From Ectocarpus siliculosus (Eukaryota > Sar > Phaeophyceae > Ectocarpales > Ectocarpaceae), in contig FN649750.1 of the NCBI GenBank assembly GCA_000310025.1, positions 3,755,214 through 3,819,213 on the forward strand: DNA of 64,000 nucleotides. The letters are read 5' to 3'. The notes under the pieces were generated by a model, which saw nothing but the letters and a program-made list of their open reading frames with translations, searched no databases and was not told the origin of the DNA. Of the stretch, positions 12,601 through 20,172 are shown piece by piece; within the stretch, counting starts at the first letter, position 1; every line of letters starts with the position of its first letter. The position numbers were made by a program, and so were the translations under genes.

Positions 12601-14268
12601 TGCAGGGTTAGCCTCATGTATTGTATTCCGGAGCTGAGCGTCGGACGAAACTTGTGGTGGAAGTGTCGGCGTCGGCGCGTGCTCTCGGAGTAGGTCTCGA
12701 ACAACCTGCAGGCTTTTGCCAAGCAGATTGGAGCCCCGCCATAAAGAGGGTTGGATTGCAGCAGGATCATCCGCGCGATGTCCAATGCCCCATATGGCAT
12801 CGAATGGGCTAGCTTCGACGAGCATTTTGTCGCCGGTGCCCAAAAGATGTTGTCGCATAGCGGGATTTTGCGAAAAATTGTAGTAGGAGGCGACACGCAC
12901 CACGTTTTCACGCTCGCGCTCCCAAACAGCTTCATCAAACCCTTTAACTTGGCGTCCGTAACGCTTATGTTTAATCGGGTCAGAAACACGCATAATCCGC
13001 CGCAACGTATCTTGGTCGCCAAAGAGACGAGCCTTGGCAGCCGCGAAGAATTGTTCTCCACAAGAGTATTCCACACCATCTACAGTAAAGATGGAGGGCG
13101 TCCATTGCGAGAAAACCGACGGGGCTTGCCAGAACAACACCATGTCAGGTGTGCAGTACTCCTTGCTCGGATCAAACGCTGGTGGTGAACACCTGGCGTC
13201 GGTCGGAGGAGGAGGGTAGATACGAATACCAGCTTTAGCGGAGGAGGGGGATGTCTGTTTCCCCAAGTCCTCTACTCTACCAACAGCGCAACCCGGTGGG
13301 GGTGTATAGTCTGTAGTGCTTTCGCTAGAATCCATCACGTTGGAGACATGACGGACCTCCCTTGACGAGGGTCGCGAGTTTTTCGCTGTATGTTCAGCGA
13401 GGGGCGCAATCGGAGCGTCCTCCGAATACGGCGTTGTCAGCACCTCCGTGGTCGCGGTTGGGGACCGCTCAGTTTTGGTACTCCGCGAATCGCAAACCAC
13501 GGGAAATCGACGCGTATTTCTTTCAACGCAATCGGTCATACTCGCTTCACCGTGCGGCGAGTGACTTTTATTACCGTCTCGAGTTCCATCGGCTGTATCG
13601 CCGCAGGCTGTCGATGACCCGTACGCAGTGAACATGTCCAAAGCATCGCTCGAGGTGGCTAAACCCGGCGACACTTCATGTATTGTCGACAACGTAGGTG
13701 TCCTAACGGTCTTCCACGAGGACGTCTGAGCGGACCTCTTGGGCATGCTCGACAATCCCGACCTTCCGTACCCGCACCTCAAACCGACCCTTGCATTCGT
13801 GTAGCCAACACGTAATGGTTCAGGCTGGTTTGCGGGCGGCAACGTGGTGTAATCGTGGGTTGTGCAAGCTGCTCGAGCTGTGTTAAAACTCGGGGAGCCG
13901 CCTTCAAGACAGGTCGCTCCTTGAGTTCCTAACCTTGGGGTATATTTACTGACGACAGCGCTGAAGCTGTCGCGTGTGCAAGCTGCTCGAGCTGTGTTAA
14001 AACTCGGGGAGCCGCCTTCAAGACAGGTCACTCCTTGAGTTCCTAACCTTGGGGTATATGCATTGACGACAGCACTGAAGCTGCCGTGATCGGGAGTGTG
14101 GGCTACACCATCTTCACCCGATGAGGCCGAAGCACTACCGCTTGTAGCGGAAGTGTCGGTTGTAGGAACAGGAGTGGTACACTCGACCGTACCTACTATA
14201 CGCGCATCCTGCGACACATAACTAGCTGCTCCCTGTTTTTCCATCGGCGGGTCGGGGAGTAACGACAA
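6670..14268 (-). CDS. pol: Pol polyprotein: NADAR, protease, RT, RNase H, integrase, chromodomain
   Basis: One open frame of about 2,530 codons. Residues 1-370 are low-complexity and include a 38-residue duplication. Residues about 376-528 are a NADAR/YbiA-like domain. Protease follows with LLDSGSPATFI near 646. RT spans about 1,010-1,250 with YLDD near 1,177. RNase H begins at LCCDASSDGLGAAL near 1,330. After a long Pro/Ser-rich linker, integrase shows an HHCC zinc region (about 1,906-1,948) and a D,D,E core (VDYFG, SDNG, GGVERVN). A chromodomain (LEVEKI...HWKGL...SWE) lies at about 2,333-2,388 and a Tudor/SH3-like segment (FWYKAQDALWWLGKI) near 2,444-2,493. The frame begins without an ATG; the first ATG codon is residue 9, which suits expression joined to gag. 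The product would copy the element and insert it, the chromodomain probably guiding it to histone-marked chromatin. Confidence 0.92.
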   Translation of the reverse strand: MSLLPDPPMEKQGAASYVSQDARIVGTVECTTPVPTTDTSATSGSASASSGEDGVAHTPDHGSFSAVVNAYTPRLGTQGVTCLEGGSPSFNTARAACTRDSFSAVVSKYTPRLGTQGATCLEGGSPSFNTARAACTTHDYTTLPPANQPEPLRVGYTNARVGLRCGYGRSGLSSMPKRSAQTSSWKTVRTPTLSTIHEVSPGLATSSDALDMFTAYGSSTACGDTADGTRDGNKSHSPHGEASMTDCVERNTRRFPVVCDSRSTKTERSPTATTEVLTTPYSEDAPIAPLAEHTAKNSRPSSREVRHVSNVMDSSESTTDYTPPPGCAVGRVEDLGKQTSPSSAKAGIRIYPPPPTDARCSPPAFDPSKEYCTPDMVLFWQAPSVFSQWTPSIFTVDGVEYSCGEQFFAAAKARLFGDQDTLRRIMRVSDPIKHKRYGRQVKGFDEAVWERERENVVRVASYYNFSQNPAMRQHLLGTGDKMLVEASPFDAIWGIGHRADDPAAIQPSLWRGSNLLGKSLQVVRDLLREHAPTPTLPPQVSSDAQLRNTIHEANPATQERISTAAAEEAAPSSGYRIKSAHVPRDHSAEVLAVTSAEYNEEDRVPLLAEHGPCLVGGVVTVDDASFTTRVRIHAGPAKSQYGCAALLDSGSPATFINSNAVGTLKAMGAISEACISHGSSRSWGGFGKSESLQTSDTVRLSVQFFHGDTPSASLAVWAHIVPANTMQFPILLGRDSFMRFNTRTYRMLPPRPLDNRVFGEYTLAHQDDSGAVAYVPDFTAPADQFQLRYAGPTGTSLSDDHQMIEVNLVRSNGTPALTGQYLVDMLPDVSSNEEIFVSDGRQFVPLAGAAELEPGDLLGTAAAPLMRVPVEHLEQQFSDEADTSCSVPGPILGSTEDNADRTVDPQVRCHDPFVHNLRSTDLPVPDPGKSPPAAPAPAHTSPSPPPQHVMERLSADQRVSFESLWNRLPPHLKLVKFDLHGPGWSPEVITELGDLLHDFQDVFSTSSTDLGSCSLMPFEIKVPPDCPPVTSKPYRMNPLVAKQVDAILDQYLAAGLIQHSTSPYSSPIVVIPKKSGGIRITVNYRKLNHISSFGQLPIPRVDEILTKLNRGSIFSLFDFTGSFHQITVHKDTIPLTAFATPTRLFEWLRMPMGASQSAGHFVKVINEVIKGLDGVEAYLDDVVVFDEGPRQHVRNMRTLFERLRKYDLKLSPSKATIGTNKADFLGHTISSKGVLPNARKVAALAGMPMPTTVKQLRSLMGGLSYYRRFLRDMAKRVKSITHLLKKGVPFAFTSDMETTVRSLLAELAKPPILVFPDWEAIADGTRPLRLCCDASSDGLGAALEQEQKDGSVRPIVSISRATLDAERNWTALDLEAGAVVWAIKRLREYLRGTHFRIYSDNKALESLSKISEHNPRVQRWIEFLEAYSYTLEYRRGASNGNADMLSRLPIEPTAADINGNSRLTSPEDVGVYLIRATGHAPPGQTTPGVGLGGLAPPSENAALGGLPLTSDDFADFRKHGPRMRIDDLDAPAGEFVARVFPYVNARGPLRHLADDRALSCTDHSVFAVPEVTSAATQKIQGAVPALRSSASPVVSPMRPLYRDTATVYGPSARPHTDKAAFALPVHDTQTADDNSRLPPVVSPATATVDAGSHSDRLDAADSLPPPSTSRLQPHRIDPSELISTRTRRRTAVAAGQPQPDVNYGFGPDLSIPPHVPRAGASRRQTRVTPAATTPEPAVEPVPTVPIARPETVTDAPTGPLLGLSQPAAAAGKATPAVDSMVLNPAELEFRESVERYTRADWAREQQKEPVCEATIRYILLKRPQSLPVDFFARVSYHSRHRPSLEDIRELADKGRLVTDDGLCLLVRKNTKPLVSSDRPGGRAARLLNDEPTRIYVPMLMRPWVIQACHANALCHLGTARTLSLLERFYWWIGMSISTRWWIRRCLKCQARKTARQTIRWPILTIPLPSAPGVAISVDYFGPLPTTPRGFSYILLFTDRFSRRANMYAVTDAEFTAEGTADVLVNKYMPVWGCPLSILSDNGLQFCSKLSVAILKLLRVRKITTSAYHPSGNGGVERVNHTMAQMLAMVVNERQDDWGIHLPHVEFAYNNSVSAATGLAPNEVHMARLPRFPLTVFDNIYARGHQSLARDQLEYCNLAADRQRRSYELVREQHALTVSRMEKRNSKLSDALHKLPVYATGGWVWVYNHLATIRQGAKLTSKARADADSQVLKKKLSLNWTGPFKILAVGPCNKVPDGSPVADKLLYLDLPSDMPGVDAKRRVSVARCKPCANPHDSDDMPRFLPAGLTQYVLNNYTTKSPPYHVTADDVSAPVRRLEVEKITGHQSVRGRGGVIAVMYETHWKGLLRPSWEREMDLQHSRKQILLYWAGTPDQHRQTNRLYRRMRIGAAERDLSRIKGERSSSPGYEYVPRDVWARRFRNTVLPVGAHFWYKAQDALWWLGKISGHTPTTNVFVVRFLDDPGPVKITLSPSRYTTALGAVCGSWCLQLHRSSPFMRGILRNVDESRGTAIDA
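12680..13143 (-). other. NADAR (YbiA-like N-glycosidase) domain inside pol
   Basis: A segment of about 150 residues starting at VLFWQAP. It carries the hallmarks of the NADAR family (DUF1768): FSQW, VDGVEYSCGEQ with the conserved glutamate, AAAKARLFGD, GRQVKGFDEAVW, a TGDKMLVEASPFDAIWGIG block with the conserved aspartate, and WRGSNLLGKSLQ. The family hydrolyses N-glycosidic bonds of ribose compounds. Bacterial YbiA acts on riboflavin-pathway intermediates, and other members remove ADP-ribose from guanine in nucleic acid. It lies between the low-complexity start and the protease, in the same open frame as RT. Every key residue I can identify is present. What it does for the element is unknown. 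Confidence 0.88.
13861..14088 (-). repeat. 114-bp in-frame tandem duplication at the start of pol
   Basis: Two copies, starting at 13,861 and 13,975, encode nearly identical 38-residue segments containing YTPRLGTQG and CLEGGSPSFNTARAAC. A period of exactly 38 codons keeps the frame. Confidence 0.85.
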
Positions 14269-14283
14269 GCCGCCGTTGGGCTG

Positions 14284-15219
14284 TCAGTTACCAGCATTAT
14301 ACGTTCCAGGAGTGCGGGCATTTGGGTTGGAGTCTACGGGGAGTCGGATGTTGATTCTTAACGCCGGCTGCGCGTGTGTGGCAGACGCTGGAGCAGTACC
14401 TGCATGAGGCTGGTATGCTACCAATGTGTGCTGTTGGGCTGGTGCACTAGATTGCAGCAGGCCCTGTGGTGGCGGTTGATGCCACGTCTGAGTGTATTGT
14501 TGCGGGTTTGGAGCGTTACCAGCGTATTGAACTCTATGAGCTGGTCTGTGGGAACGGCGCCGGTTTTGTTGGCCATTCGAGTTGCGTGAGCTGTGTGTTG
14601 TGGCAGTCGCAGGCTTAGTCCTCCAGGACTGCAAGCGCTCTTGCCACAGGCGAAACGTGTCATCACCATCCGTCAGTGCACCTAAATCTGGGTTCAGGTC
14701 ACCACTAGCATTGGTGAAAGGCTGTTCACAGTGTTTGATTGAGTGGCCAGACCCGTGACAGTTTAAACAACGGCCAGCATTCGCGCTAAAGGCTTGTGCT
14801 CGATCAGCTCTAGTCCTAAGGAGTGGTGTCCAAAGGGGGGGGAGTTGACGTTTGAAACCATTGGAAACAACAGCATGCACTGTCTCCCAATGATCATCGG
14901 TGGCCAGCAGCCAAGCATCGTAGCTAACACAAAACACATCATGAATTGGCTCTGCCTTAACACGCATGACCGATTTGCCACGTGCTCCCTGGGAGCTCCA
15001 AGGCTGCTGCGATTGCGTCGTCGAACGTCCTTGAGAACGACTACCGCCTTGCGAATGCAACGATAATCCACTAAGCGAGAGCGTAGCATATTGCTCGCCA
15101 TTCTCAGCCTTAACCTTAGAGGTCGTGAGCTCATTCAGCACTCGCCACATCTCATCCAGACTACTGTAGGGTTCTGCAGCGGTACGCTTTGCACCCGGAA
15201 AACAGTCAGACATCATCAC
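14284..15219 (-). CDS. gag: Gag C-terminal part with CCHC zinc knuckle
   Basis: A frame of about 310 codons just upstream of pol. It contains CLNCHGSGHSIKHC, a classical CX2CX4HX4C zinc knuckle of retrotransposon nucleocapsid that binds RNA, followed by a Gln/Pro/Asn-rich tail. Fifteen bases separate its end from the pol frame, typical of gag-pol neighbours. I treat it as the nucleocapsid end of gag. Confidence 0.8.
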   Translation of the reverse strand: MMMSDCFPGAKRTAAEPYSSLDEMWRVLNELTTSKVKAENGEQYATLSLSGLSLHSQGGSRSQGRSTTQSQQPWSSQGARGKSVMRVKAEPIHDVFCVSYDAWLLATDDHWETVHAVVSNGFKRQLPPLWTPLLRTRADRAQAFSANAGRCLNCHGSGHSIKHCEQPFTNASGDLNPDLGALTDGDDTFRLWQERLQSWRTKPATATTHSSRNSNGQQNRRRSHRPAHRVQYAGNAPNPQQYTQTWHQPPPQGLLQSSAPAQQHTLVAYQPHAGTAPASATHAQPALRINIRLPVDSNPNARTPGTYNAGN

Positions 15220-15238
15220 AGAAAACTGGTCGTTGATC

Positions 15239-16987
15239 TTATTCCTTGTGATCCCGACAATCCAAGTCTCGTTGGCTAAAAATACTGGAATAGTGCGTGA
15301 TGTTGTTCACGGCAGTACGATACTGTCGCAAAAATTCTCCAAACGTAGTTCCGTTGGGAACACCGAACGCATTCAGCGTTGTCAAGGCGTCTCCACGGTC
15401 TTCATGCTTGAAGTGAGACGCGATCAGACGAAGAAGGTGCTTGAAAGCTTCTCCTCCGTTCATACCGTCGTCCATACGCTGCTTCACCTGCACAAACATA
15501 CCATTGATAGAGCTGATAAGGTCACCAGTGGTTTGCTTGTTTGGGGATACGGCGTTAATGATGGCTTTCTTCAGCGGGTTTTCCCACCCGCGAACCCACG
15601 TATCGGATTTGTCAAAATCGATGAAAGGGTCAGCCTGTTGCAAGACATCTAAGGCTGCAGCCTTGATAGAATCTAACAACTGCGGCACAGCCTGTTTCAG
15701 GTTTGCCGGCCAAGGGATCGATGGTTGTATACGAATACCCCTAAACTTCGTCTTGATGTACTTCGCACTGATCTCTCTGATTCGTGCAGCTTCTGCAAGC
15801 GCGTCAGCCTTGTCTATCTCTACTTGGCGAGCACGAGCAGTCGTTGACGACAACGGTTGGGCGTTATGGCCTACGAATGCACTGTTGCGTGACATCAATG
15901 AGTGGTCGCTGGCTGCGACATCACCCAACAACGGTACTTGCCTGTCATCTCGCGGGGCTGTCAGGGGTTGGTCCAGACGCTCTTCCAGTGGAAGATCGGT
16001 GGTCAGGTGCGGTTGGTTTGCGTCAAAGATCTCCTCAGGGGAGTGATCCTCGTAGGCTGGTGCCTCCGAGCCGTCGCTGCTTCGGTGCCCGCGGCGGTGT
16101 CCGCGGCGGCGTGGGCTACAGCTCCTGCTATGACTCCGGCTACGACGGCGGCCACGACTCGTGTCCTCCTTGCTGACGCTTTTAGTCGCCGAAGGCTTGC
16201 GTTCCACAGCGACCTCCTCTCGGCGGCTGTTGGACCCAGAGCGCTTCTTGCCACGTTTGCCTCGATTCGATCTTTTGGAGCTGCTGGCGGCCACGGAAGC
16301 CGACGCGTCACTTTCGCTAGCTGCGGAAGAGCGCGACCCTCGCGAACCACGTTGACGGTGACCGTTATGGTTGCCACGTCCACGGTTGCTGGAAGAACCT
16401 CGACCACTACCACGACCACGGCTGCCACGGCTGTGGGAGCTGCTGCTGTCGGTAGCGCGCTCTTTCTTCACCTTGCGGTGAGTGACGACACGGAAATCGC
16501 CCGTCTGCTTGGCGAATGCTGCAGAAGCACCAAACGTCGTTGGCAGAATTGAAGGGGGAAGGTACCAGTTGACCTCCGTCGGACGGTAGCCACCTGTAAG
16601 GTTAGCGTAACCTCCTCTGAGCCCGTGCAGAAGACGCGTTACCGATTCGACTAACGGGGCGTCTACCGTAGGGGCATGAGCGACGTGATGCATGAATTCA
16701 CGGAGAGTGACAGTGGGTCTCTCCGAGCTTTCTAACATTGTCGTCAGCACTGTAGCCGCCTTGGTGACTTGTATCCTGCATGCTTCCGTGAAGGCCTGCT
16801 GGTGTACGTGCGCGAAGTTAGACACCGGAATGTCAAGGAACAATTCATCCCCCGTTCGGAGGCTGAGATCCGGCGGTCCTTGCGCCATTTGGCTGTATGA
16901 CGGTTGGGCCGGGGGCGGTACCACATAACCACCTCTAGCGATGGACAGTGGTGGATTCAGCAACAGCCCTTGCTGCTGGTATGGCAT
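15239..16987 (-). CDS. gag: Gag central part with RS/RG-rich region
   Basis: An open stretch of about 580 codons. The N-terminal third is Pro/Gln-rich. The middle (about residues 180-310) is strongly basic with GRG, SRS and RRGHRRG repeats, typical of RNA binding. The C-terminal third, from about PSIPWPANLKQ, is helical and looks like a capsid-type gag region (LLDSIKAAALDVL, AFKHLLRLIASHF, FGEFLRQYRTAVNN). There is no strong single motif; the assignment rests on position before the zinc knuckle and pol, and on composition. Confidence 0.7.
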   Translation of the reverse strand: MPYQQQGLLLNPPLSIARGGYVVPPPAQPSYSQMAQGPPDLSLRTGDELFLDIPVSNFAHVHQQAFTEACRIQVTKAATVLTTMLESSERPTVTLREFMHHVAHAPTVDAPLVESVTRLLHGLRGGYANLTGGYRPTEVNWYLPPSILPTTFGASAAFAKQTGDFRVVTHRKVKKERATDSSSSHSRGSRGRGSGRGSSSNRGRGNHNGHRQRGSRGSRSSAASESDASASVAASSSKRSNRGKRGKKRSGSNSRREEVAVERKPSATKSVSKEDTSRGRRRSRSHSRSCSPRRRGHRRGHRSSDGSEAPAYEDHSPEEIFDANQPHLTTDLPLEERLDQPLTAPRDDRQVPLLGDVAASDHSLMSRNSAFVGHNAQPLSSTTARARQVEIDKADALAEAARIREISAKYIKTKFRGIRIQPSIPWPANLKQAVPQLLDSIKAAALDVLQQADPFIDFDKSDTWVRGWENPLKKAIINAVSPNKQTTGDLISSINGMFVQVKQRMDDGMNGGEAFKHLLRLIASHFKHEDRGDALTTLNAFGVPNGTTFGEFLRQYRTAVNNITHYSSIFSQRDLDCRDHKE

Positions 16988-17029
16988 ACCGTGCCCCGCA
17001 GGGCCGGCGTGCTGGGGCTCGGAACCAAG

Positions 17030-17464
17030 CTAATTCGAGCCGGTGAGCGCCATGCGCTGCGAACCAAATCCCGAAGGACCGGTGAGCGTGTGCTCCGCAC
17101 CGAACCCCTGTGGGTCGGTAGGAGAGTTTCGCGTCGAACCAAATCCCGTAGGATCGGTGAGCGAGGGCTCCGCACCGAACCCCTGTGGGTCGGTGGGAGG
17201 GTTTCGCGTCGAACCAAATCCCGTTGGATCGGTGAGCGAGGGCTCCGCACCGAACCCCTGTGAGTCGGTGGGAGGGTTTCGCGTCGAACCAAATCCCTTA
17301 GGATCGGTGAGCGAGGGGCTCTGCGAACCATACCCCGAAGGGTAAGGGCGAGCCTGCTGCAAACCATGCTCATTAGAGCCGGTGAGCTGGGTGAAGGTCC
17401 AACAGACGAGATTGCATTTTACCATGGGGTACAACTGGGTGTAGTCGTTTTTCGGTAATTTCAT
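17030..17464 (-). CDS. Gag-side frame made of 25-residue Pro/Gly repeats
   Basis: A frame of about 144 codons, most of it a tandem repeat of 25 residues (75 bp) alternating GFGSTRNPPTDP and QGFGAEPSLTDPT. About three and a half copies are visible at 17,090-17,320. It lies between the Ser-rich leader frame and the gag centre, as part of the LTR element. No domain is recognised; it looks like a flexible linker. Confidence 0.6.
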   Translation of the reverse strand: MKLPKNDYTQLYPMVKCNLVCWTFTQLTGSNEHGLQQARPYPSGYGSQSPSLTDPKGFGSTRNPPTDSQGFGAEPSLTDPTGFGSTRNPPTDPQGFGAEPSLTDPTGFGSTRNSPTDPQGFGAEHTLTGPSGFGSQRMALTGSN

Positions 17465-18860
17465 GGGCAGGCACAGGAAGCCTTGGAGCGGCCGTTGATC
17501 GTGCTAGATCGAGAGCGTCAGATGGTGGTTTACCAGCTAGACGCCGTGACCGTCTAATAACAGGCATACTCGTAGTTTGCACGCGTGTGGGTGCAAATGG
17601 GAGAGGGGGGGCTGCTGTAGGGGTACGATCTTCGTCTACGGCGGGTAAAGATACACTAGATACAGGTTCTACGTCTCTGCCTGCAATTGCATCGGTACTA
17701 ACAGGGGCAGAAGCATGGTTGCCAGTCGGAACATATTCGCTGTCTGTGTATTCACGTGATTGTGGACGCGGGTACACAAGTGCAGCGTCACGTGCATCAT
17801 GCGCGGCACCAGGCGGGGCAGGGTTGCTGGAAGCAAATGCGCCGCTGGTGGCTTGCGGTGTCTCACCGTCAACGGATCTCAGGGTATCCGACTGCTGCGA
17901 GGTCGCAGTGGTTCTCAAACTTTGATAGCGAGAGCCATCTCCATCCATCTCCGAAACATTTGTGGTGTTCTCGGAATGCGATAAAGAAGGGGTGTCGGCA
18001 TGCAGCCGAGAGAACGTTTTGATAGTTTCTCGGGGGCTTGCGACAGCGAGACCAGGGGCAGAATCGCTCGAGGCGACCGCTCCGCTGGTGCGTTCTGACG
18101 TGCGTTCGACGGAGCTACTAACTCCTATCGAGTGCGTGTGTGAGGCATCGATCAAACTCGTAGAGTGAGAGCCAACACTATCCACATTCGGCACATATCC
18201 GCGCTCGGAATGGGATGCAGCCGGGCTGGCGTCGGAATAATTCAAACTCTGAGGTTCAAACATGCCGACAGCGACAGCTGGGCTACCAGGGGCAGGAGTA
18301 CTAGACTCGACCGCGCCACTGGGGGCGTCCGACACGCGCACAATGGAGCTGTGAGCTTCATTCGTGTGCGTGCGTGAGGCTTCAATCAAACTCGGAGAGC
18401 GAGAGCCTTCACCATCCAATTTCGGCACATTGCTGTGTTCGGAATTGGATGCGGGGTGTGAGTGTGCGCGTTGAACCACCGAGCGCATCTGCATTTCTGC
18501 AGGTGTCTCAAGGCGGTGTGCCACATCTGATGACCAGCGGCGAGCTGAATCACGAGAGGGCACAGACCTGGAGCGCGGCGCGCGACCAAGGCCTTCAGTG
18601 TGCGATCGAGCAACATCATCTTCCTGAGGGTCTACGTCTGCTAACGTGCGTCCGAACTGCGATCGCGATCGTGGCTGCTGCTGCTGCTGAAAAGTCCGAC
18701 CGCGAACATGCAAGGAGGCACTCGGCGAATCCTCATCAACACGGAGCGAGCTACGCGACGCATTCGAACCATCATCATCAGGAGTGTTGTGCGGCGACAA
18801 AGGGAACGGGGTCGAAGCAGCAAAGTCGCTGCTACCTCGCGGCTCATCAGGAGCCGACAT
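17373..18860 (-). CDS. Ser/Thr-rich leader frame of the LTR element
   Basis: A frame of 495 codons starting at an ATG about 120 bases inside the 5' LTR. It is very rich in Ser, Ala, Pro and Thr, with no known domain. Residues about 130-380 are a degenerate repeat of roughly 65-70 residues, each unit containing HSE, NVPxxD, SLIxAS and SGAVxSS phrases. By position it is the N-terminal part of gag or a separate leader protein of the element. Confidence 0.6.
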   Translation of the reverse strand: MSAPDEPRGSSDFAASTPFPLSPHNTPDDDGSNASRSSLRVDEDSPSASLHVRGRTFQQQQQPRSRSQFGRTLADVDPQEDDVARSHTEGLGRAPRSRSVPSRDSARRWSSDVAHRLETPAEMQMRSVVQRAHSHPASNSEHSNVPKLDGEGSRSPSLIEASRTHTNEAHSSIVRVSDAPSGAVESSTPAPGSPAVAVGMFEPQSLNYSDASPAASHSERGYVPNVDSVGSHSTSLIDASHTHSIGVSSSVERTSERTSGAVASSDSAPGLAVASPRETIKTFSRLHADTPSLSHSENTTNVSEMDGDGSRYQSLRTTATSQQSDTLRSVDGETPQATSGAFASSNPAPPGAAHDARDAALVYPRPQSREYTDSEYVPTGNHASAPVSTDAIAGRDVEPVSSVSLPAVDEDRTPTAAPPLPFAPTRVQTTSMPVIRRSRRLAGKPPSDALDLARSTAAPRLPVPAHEITEKRLHPVVPHGKMQSRLLDLHPAHRL

Positions 18861-18959
18861 GCTGAAGCAGGGCCAAGGCTGTTGCCCTGCCGCTATTCAG
18901 CAGACTGCAAAAAAGCGAAAAAATCAAAATCAATTGAACGCAAGAATCAAGCAACACGA

Positions 18960-18977
18960 CCAAAACCAACAACGCCA
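18960..18977 (-). promoter_or_regulatory. Probable primer-binding site of the LTR element
   Basis: One base inside the 5' LTR the minus strand reads TGGCGTTGTTGGTTTTGG. It starts TGG, the complement of a tRNA CCA end, at the position where Ty3/gypsy elements bind the tRNA primer. I do not assign the tRNA. Confidence 0.5.
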
Positions 18978-18978
18978 G

Positions 18979-19287
18979 TGTAATGGTATTTGACCCCTTC
19001 CTTCAGAATCAATCACCTTTGAGCTGTGTGGAACTCTCTTGTCCGATCACAGTAGCAGGTTGTTGTTGCTTTCCGTTGTTCTCTTTCTCTTGATTAACGC
19101 TTTCCAAGCCAACTCACAATATCCCATGCACACGCGATCATAGATCACCTGTACGCACACACTGAACAGAAGGGCACATGTCTCGGCATAAAGCCCTGAT
19201 CTAGCACGACGTCACGTCATAGCATCCGACGGCGCCAAATAACCATGATCAACCACTATCACATGTCTACCTCCAAATACCATAACA
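18979..19287 (-). repeat. 5' LTR of the Ty3/gypsy element
   Basis: Direct repeat of the other LTR with three substitutions over 309 bp, all transitions. Promoter and polyadenylation signals of the element should lie here, but I do not recognise them individually. The 4-bp GTAT duplication follows it. Confidence 0.93.
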
Positions 19288-20027
19288 GTATACATTATGT
19301 ACATAACGATGGAGGAGGCCGACAAGCAAGGTACGAAGAGAGGGAATTGCACCCCACGTTCGAAGTTCGAGGTCGGTGTGAAAACCACGGCAATAAAGGA
19401 GTGCGAAGGAAAAGAAAAAGAAAAAGGAGACGTCGACGTTTGCGTCGTGGAACGATCCTTCCGTATAACGCAGGTACTCACCAATGCAAGATGGGGAGGT
19501 AAAATATCCATCGCGAAAGTCAAAGCGCAGGCCATAACCGCATATGACTCATGCGAGGAGAAGTTACCACGGAGATTTTTATCAACAAGAAGTTTGAAGG
19601 CCGGCTGAGAAGGTTTGAAAAGACACAAATACTTGAGCGACGATGGCAAGCGCAACGTCAATACTTCACAAGAAGAAAAGTGCATACAAAAAAGAAAAGG
19701 CCGGATGCCGACCCATGGCTCTCTCGGAATGAAGGGACTCCCACAATTTCCAACAGATAATCCACAAGTACGGACATATGAAGTTACTGGGTAGAGAGAG
19801 ATCGGAAAGATTTTTAATGTGAAGACACAATAACAACAATAATGATGAAGGTCGACCCGTCCTGCGTCGTTCGGTGGAAAATGATAAAAGCGAAAGATGG
19901 ACTGCGTAAAGATCCAGCGGTCTTTTTCGGCAGTGACAAAGAAATATGCAACCACATGTCGCAAAAAATAAAAACGTTGAGCGGGATACCGTAGGACACA
20001 GAACACCGCCTTCTCTGTTGCTGCAGG

Positions 20028-20172
20028 CAGGTTTGCTTCCACAACCCGGGAACCCAACCCACTCTTGTATTTCGGCCTACAAGACTCCAATCGACGCAAG
20101 CACCGGTAGGAGAGTGCGTGGCAGATGCCGTACAGCACAACTCCACTCTCCTACGACATCTATGTACAGTAG
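20028..20172. repeat. Dispersed direct repeat, copy 1
   Basis: It matches 21,774-21,930 imperfectly (shared phrases include ttgcctccacaaccc, cctacaagactcc and gcgtgg.agatgc). The match resumes at 20,385-20,428 (cggcgtctagtccatac), so about 210 bp at 20,173-20,384 is extra here relative to the other copy. Confidence 0.6.

Larger units (their letters stand above)
5121..19287 (-). mobile_element. Ty3/gypsy (chromodomain) LTR retrotransposon with a NADAR domain
   Basis: A 14.2 kb element in minus orientation, bounded by 309-bp LTRs that start TG and end CA and are flanked by a GTAT duplication (5,117-5,120 and 19,288-19,291). Parts in element order: LTR, a probable primer-binding site one base inside it, a Ser/Thr-rich leader frame, gag with an RS/RG-rich middle, a CCHC zinc knuckle, then one long pol frame with NADAR, protease, RT, RNase H, integrase, chromodomain and a Tudor-like tail, a tandem repeat, and the second LTR. 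PR-RT-RH-IN order and the chromodomain place it in Ty3/gypsy. The LTRs differ at 3 of 309 positions (about 1%), so it is young. Pol is open throughout; the gag side is spread over several frames, so the copy is either lightly broken there (two or three changes) or partly reliant on recoding. Confidence 0.93.

Noticed and set aside
19212-20138. Long minus-strand open frame (308 codons) running into the 5' LTR
   Set aside because: It crosses the LTR boundary, overlaps the dispersed repeat and has no recognisable domain; the frame is very likely chance.
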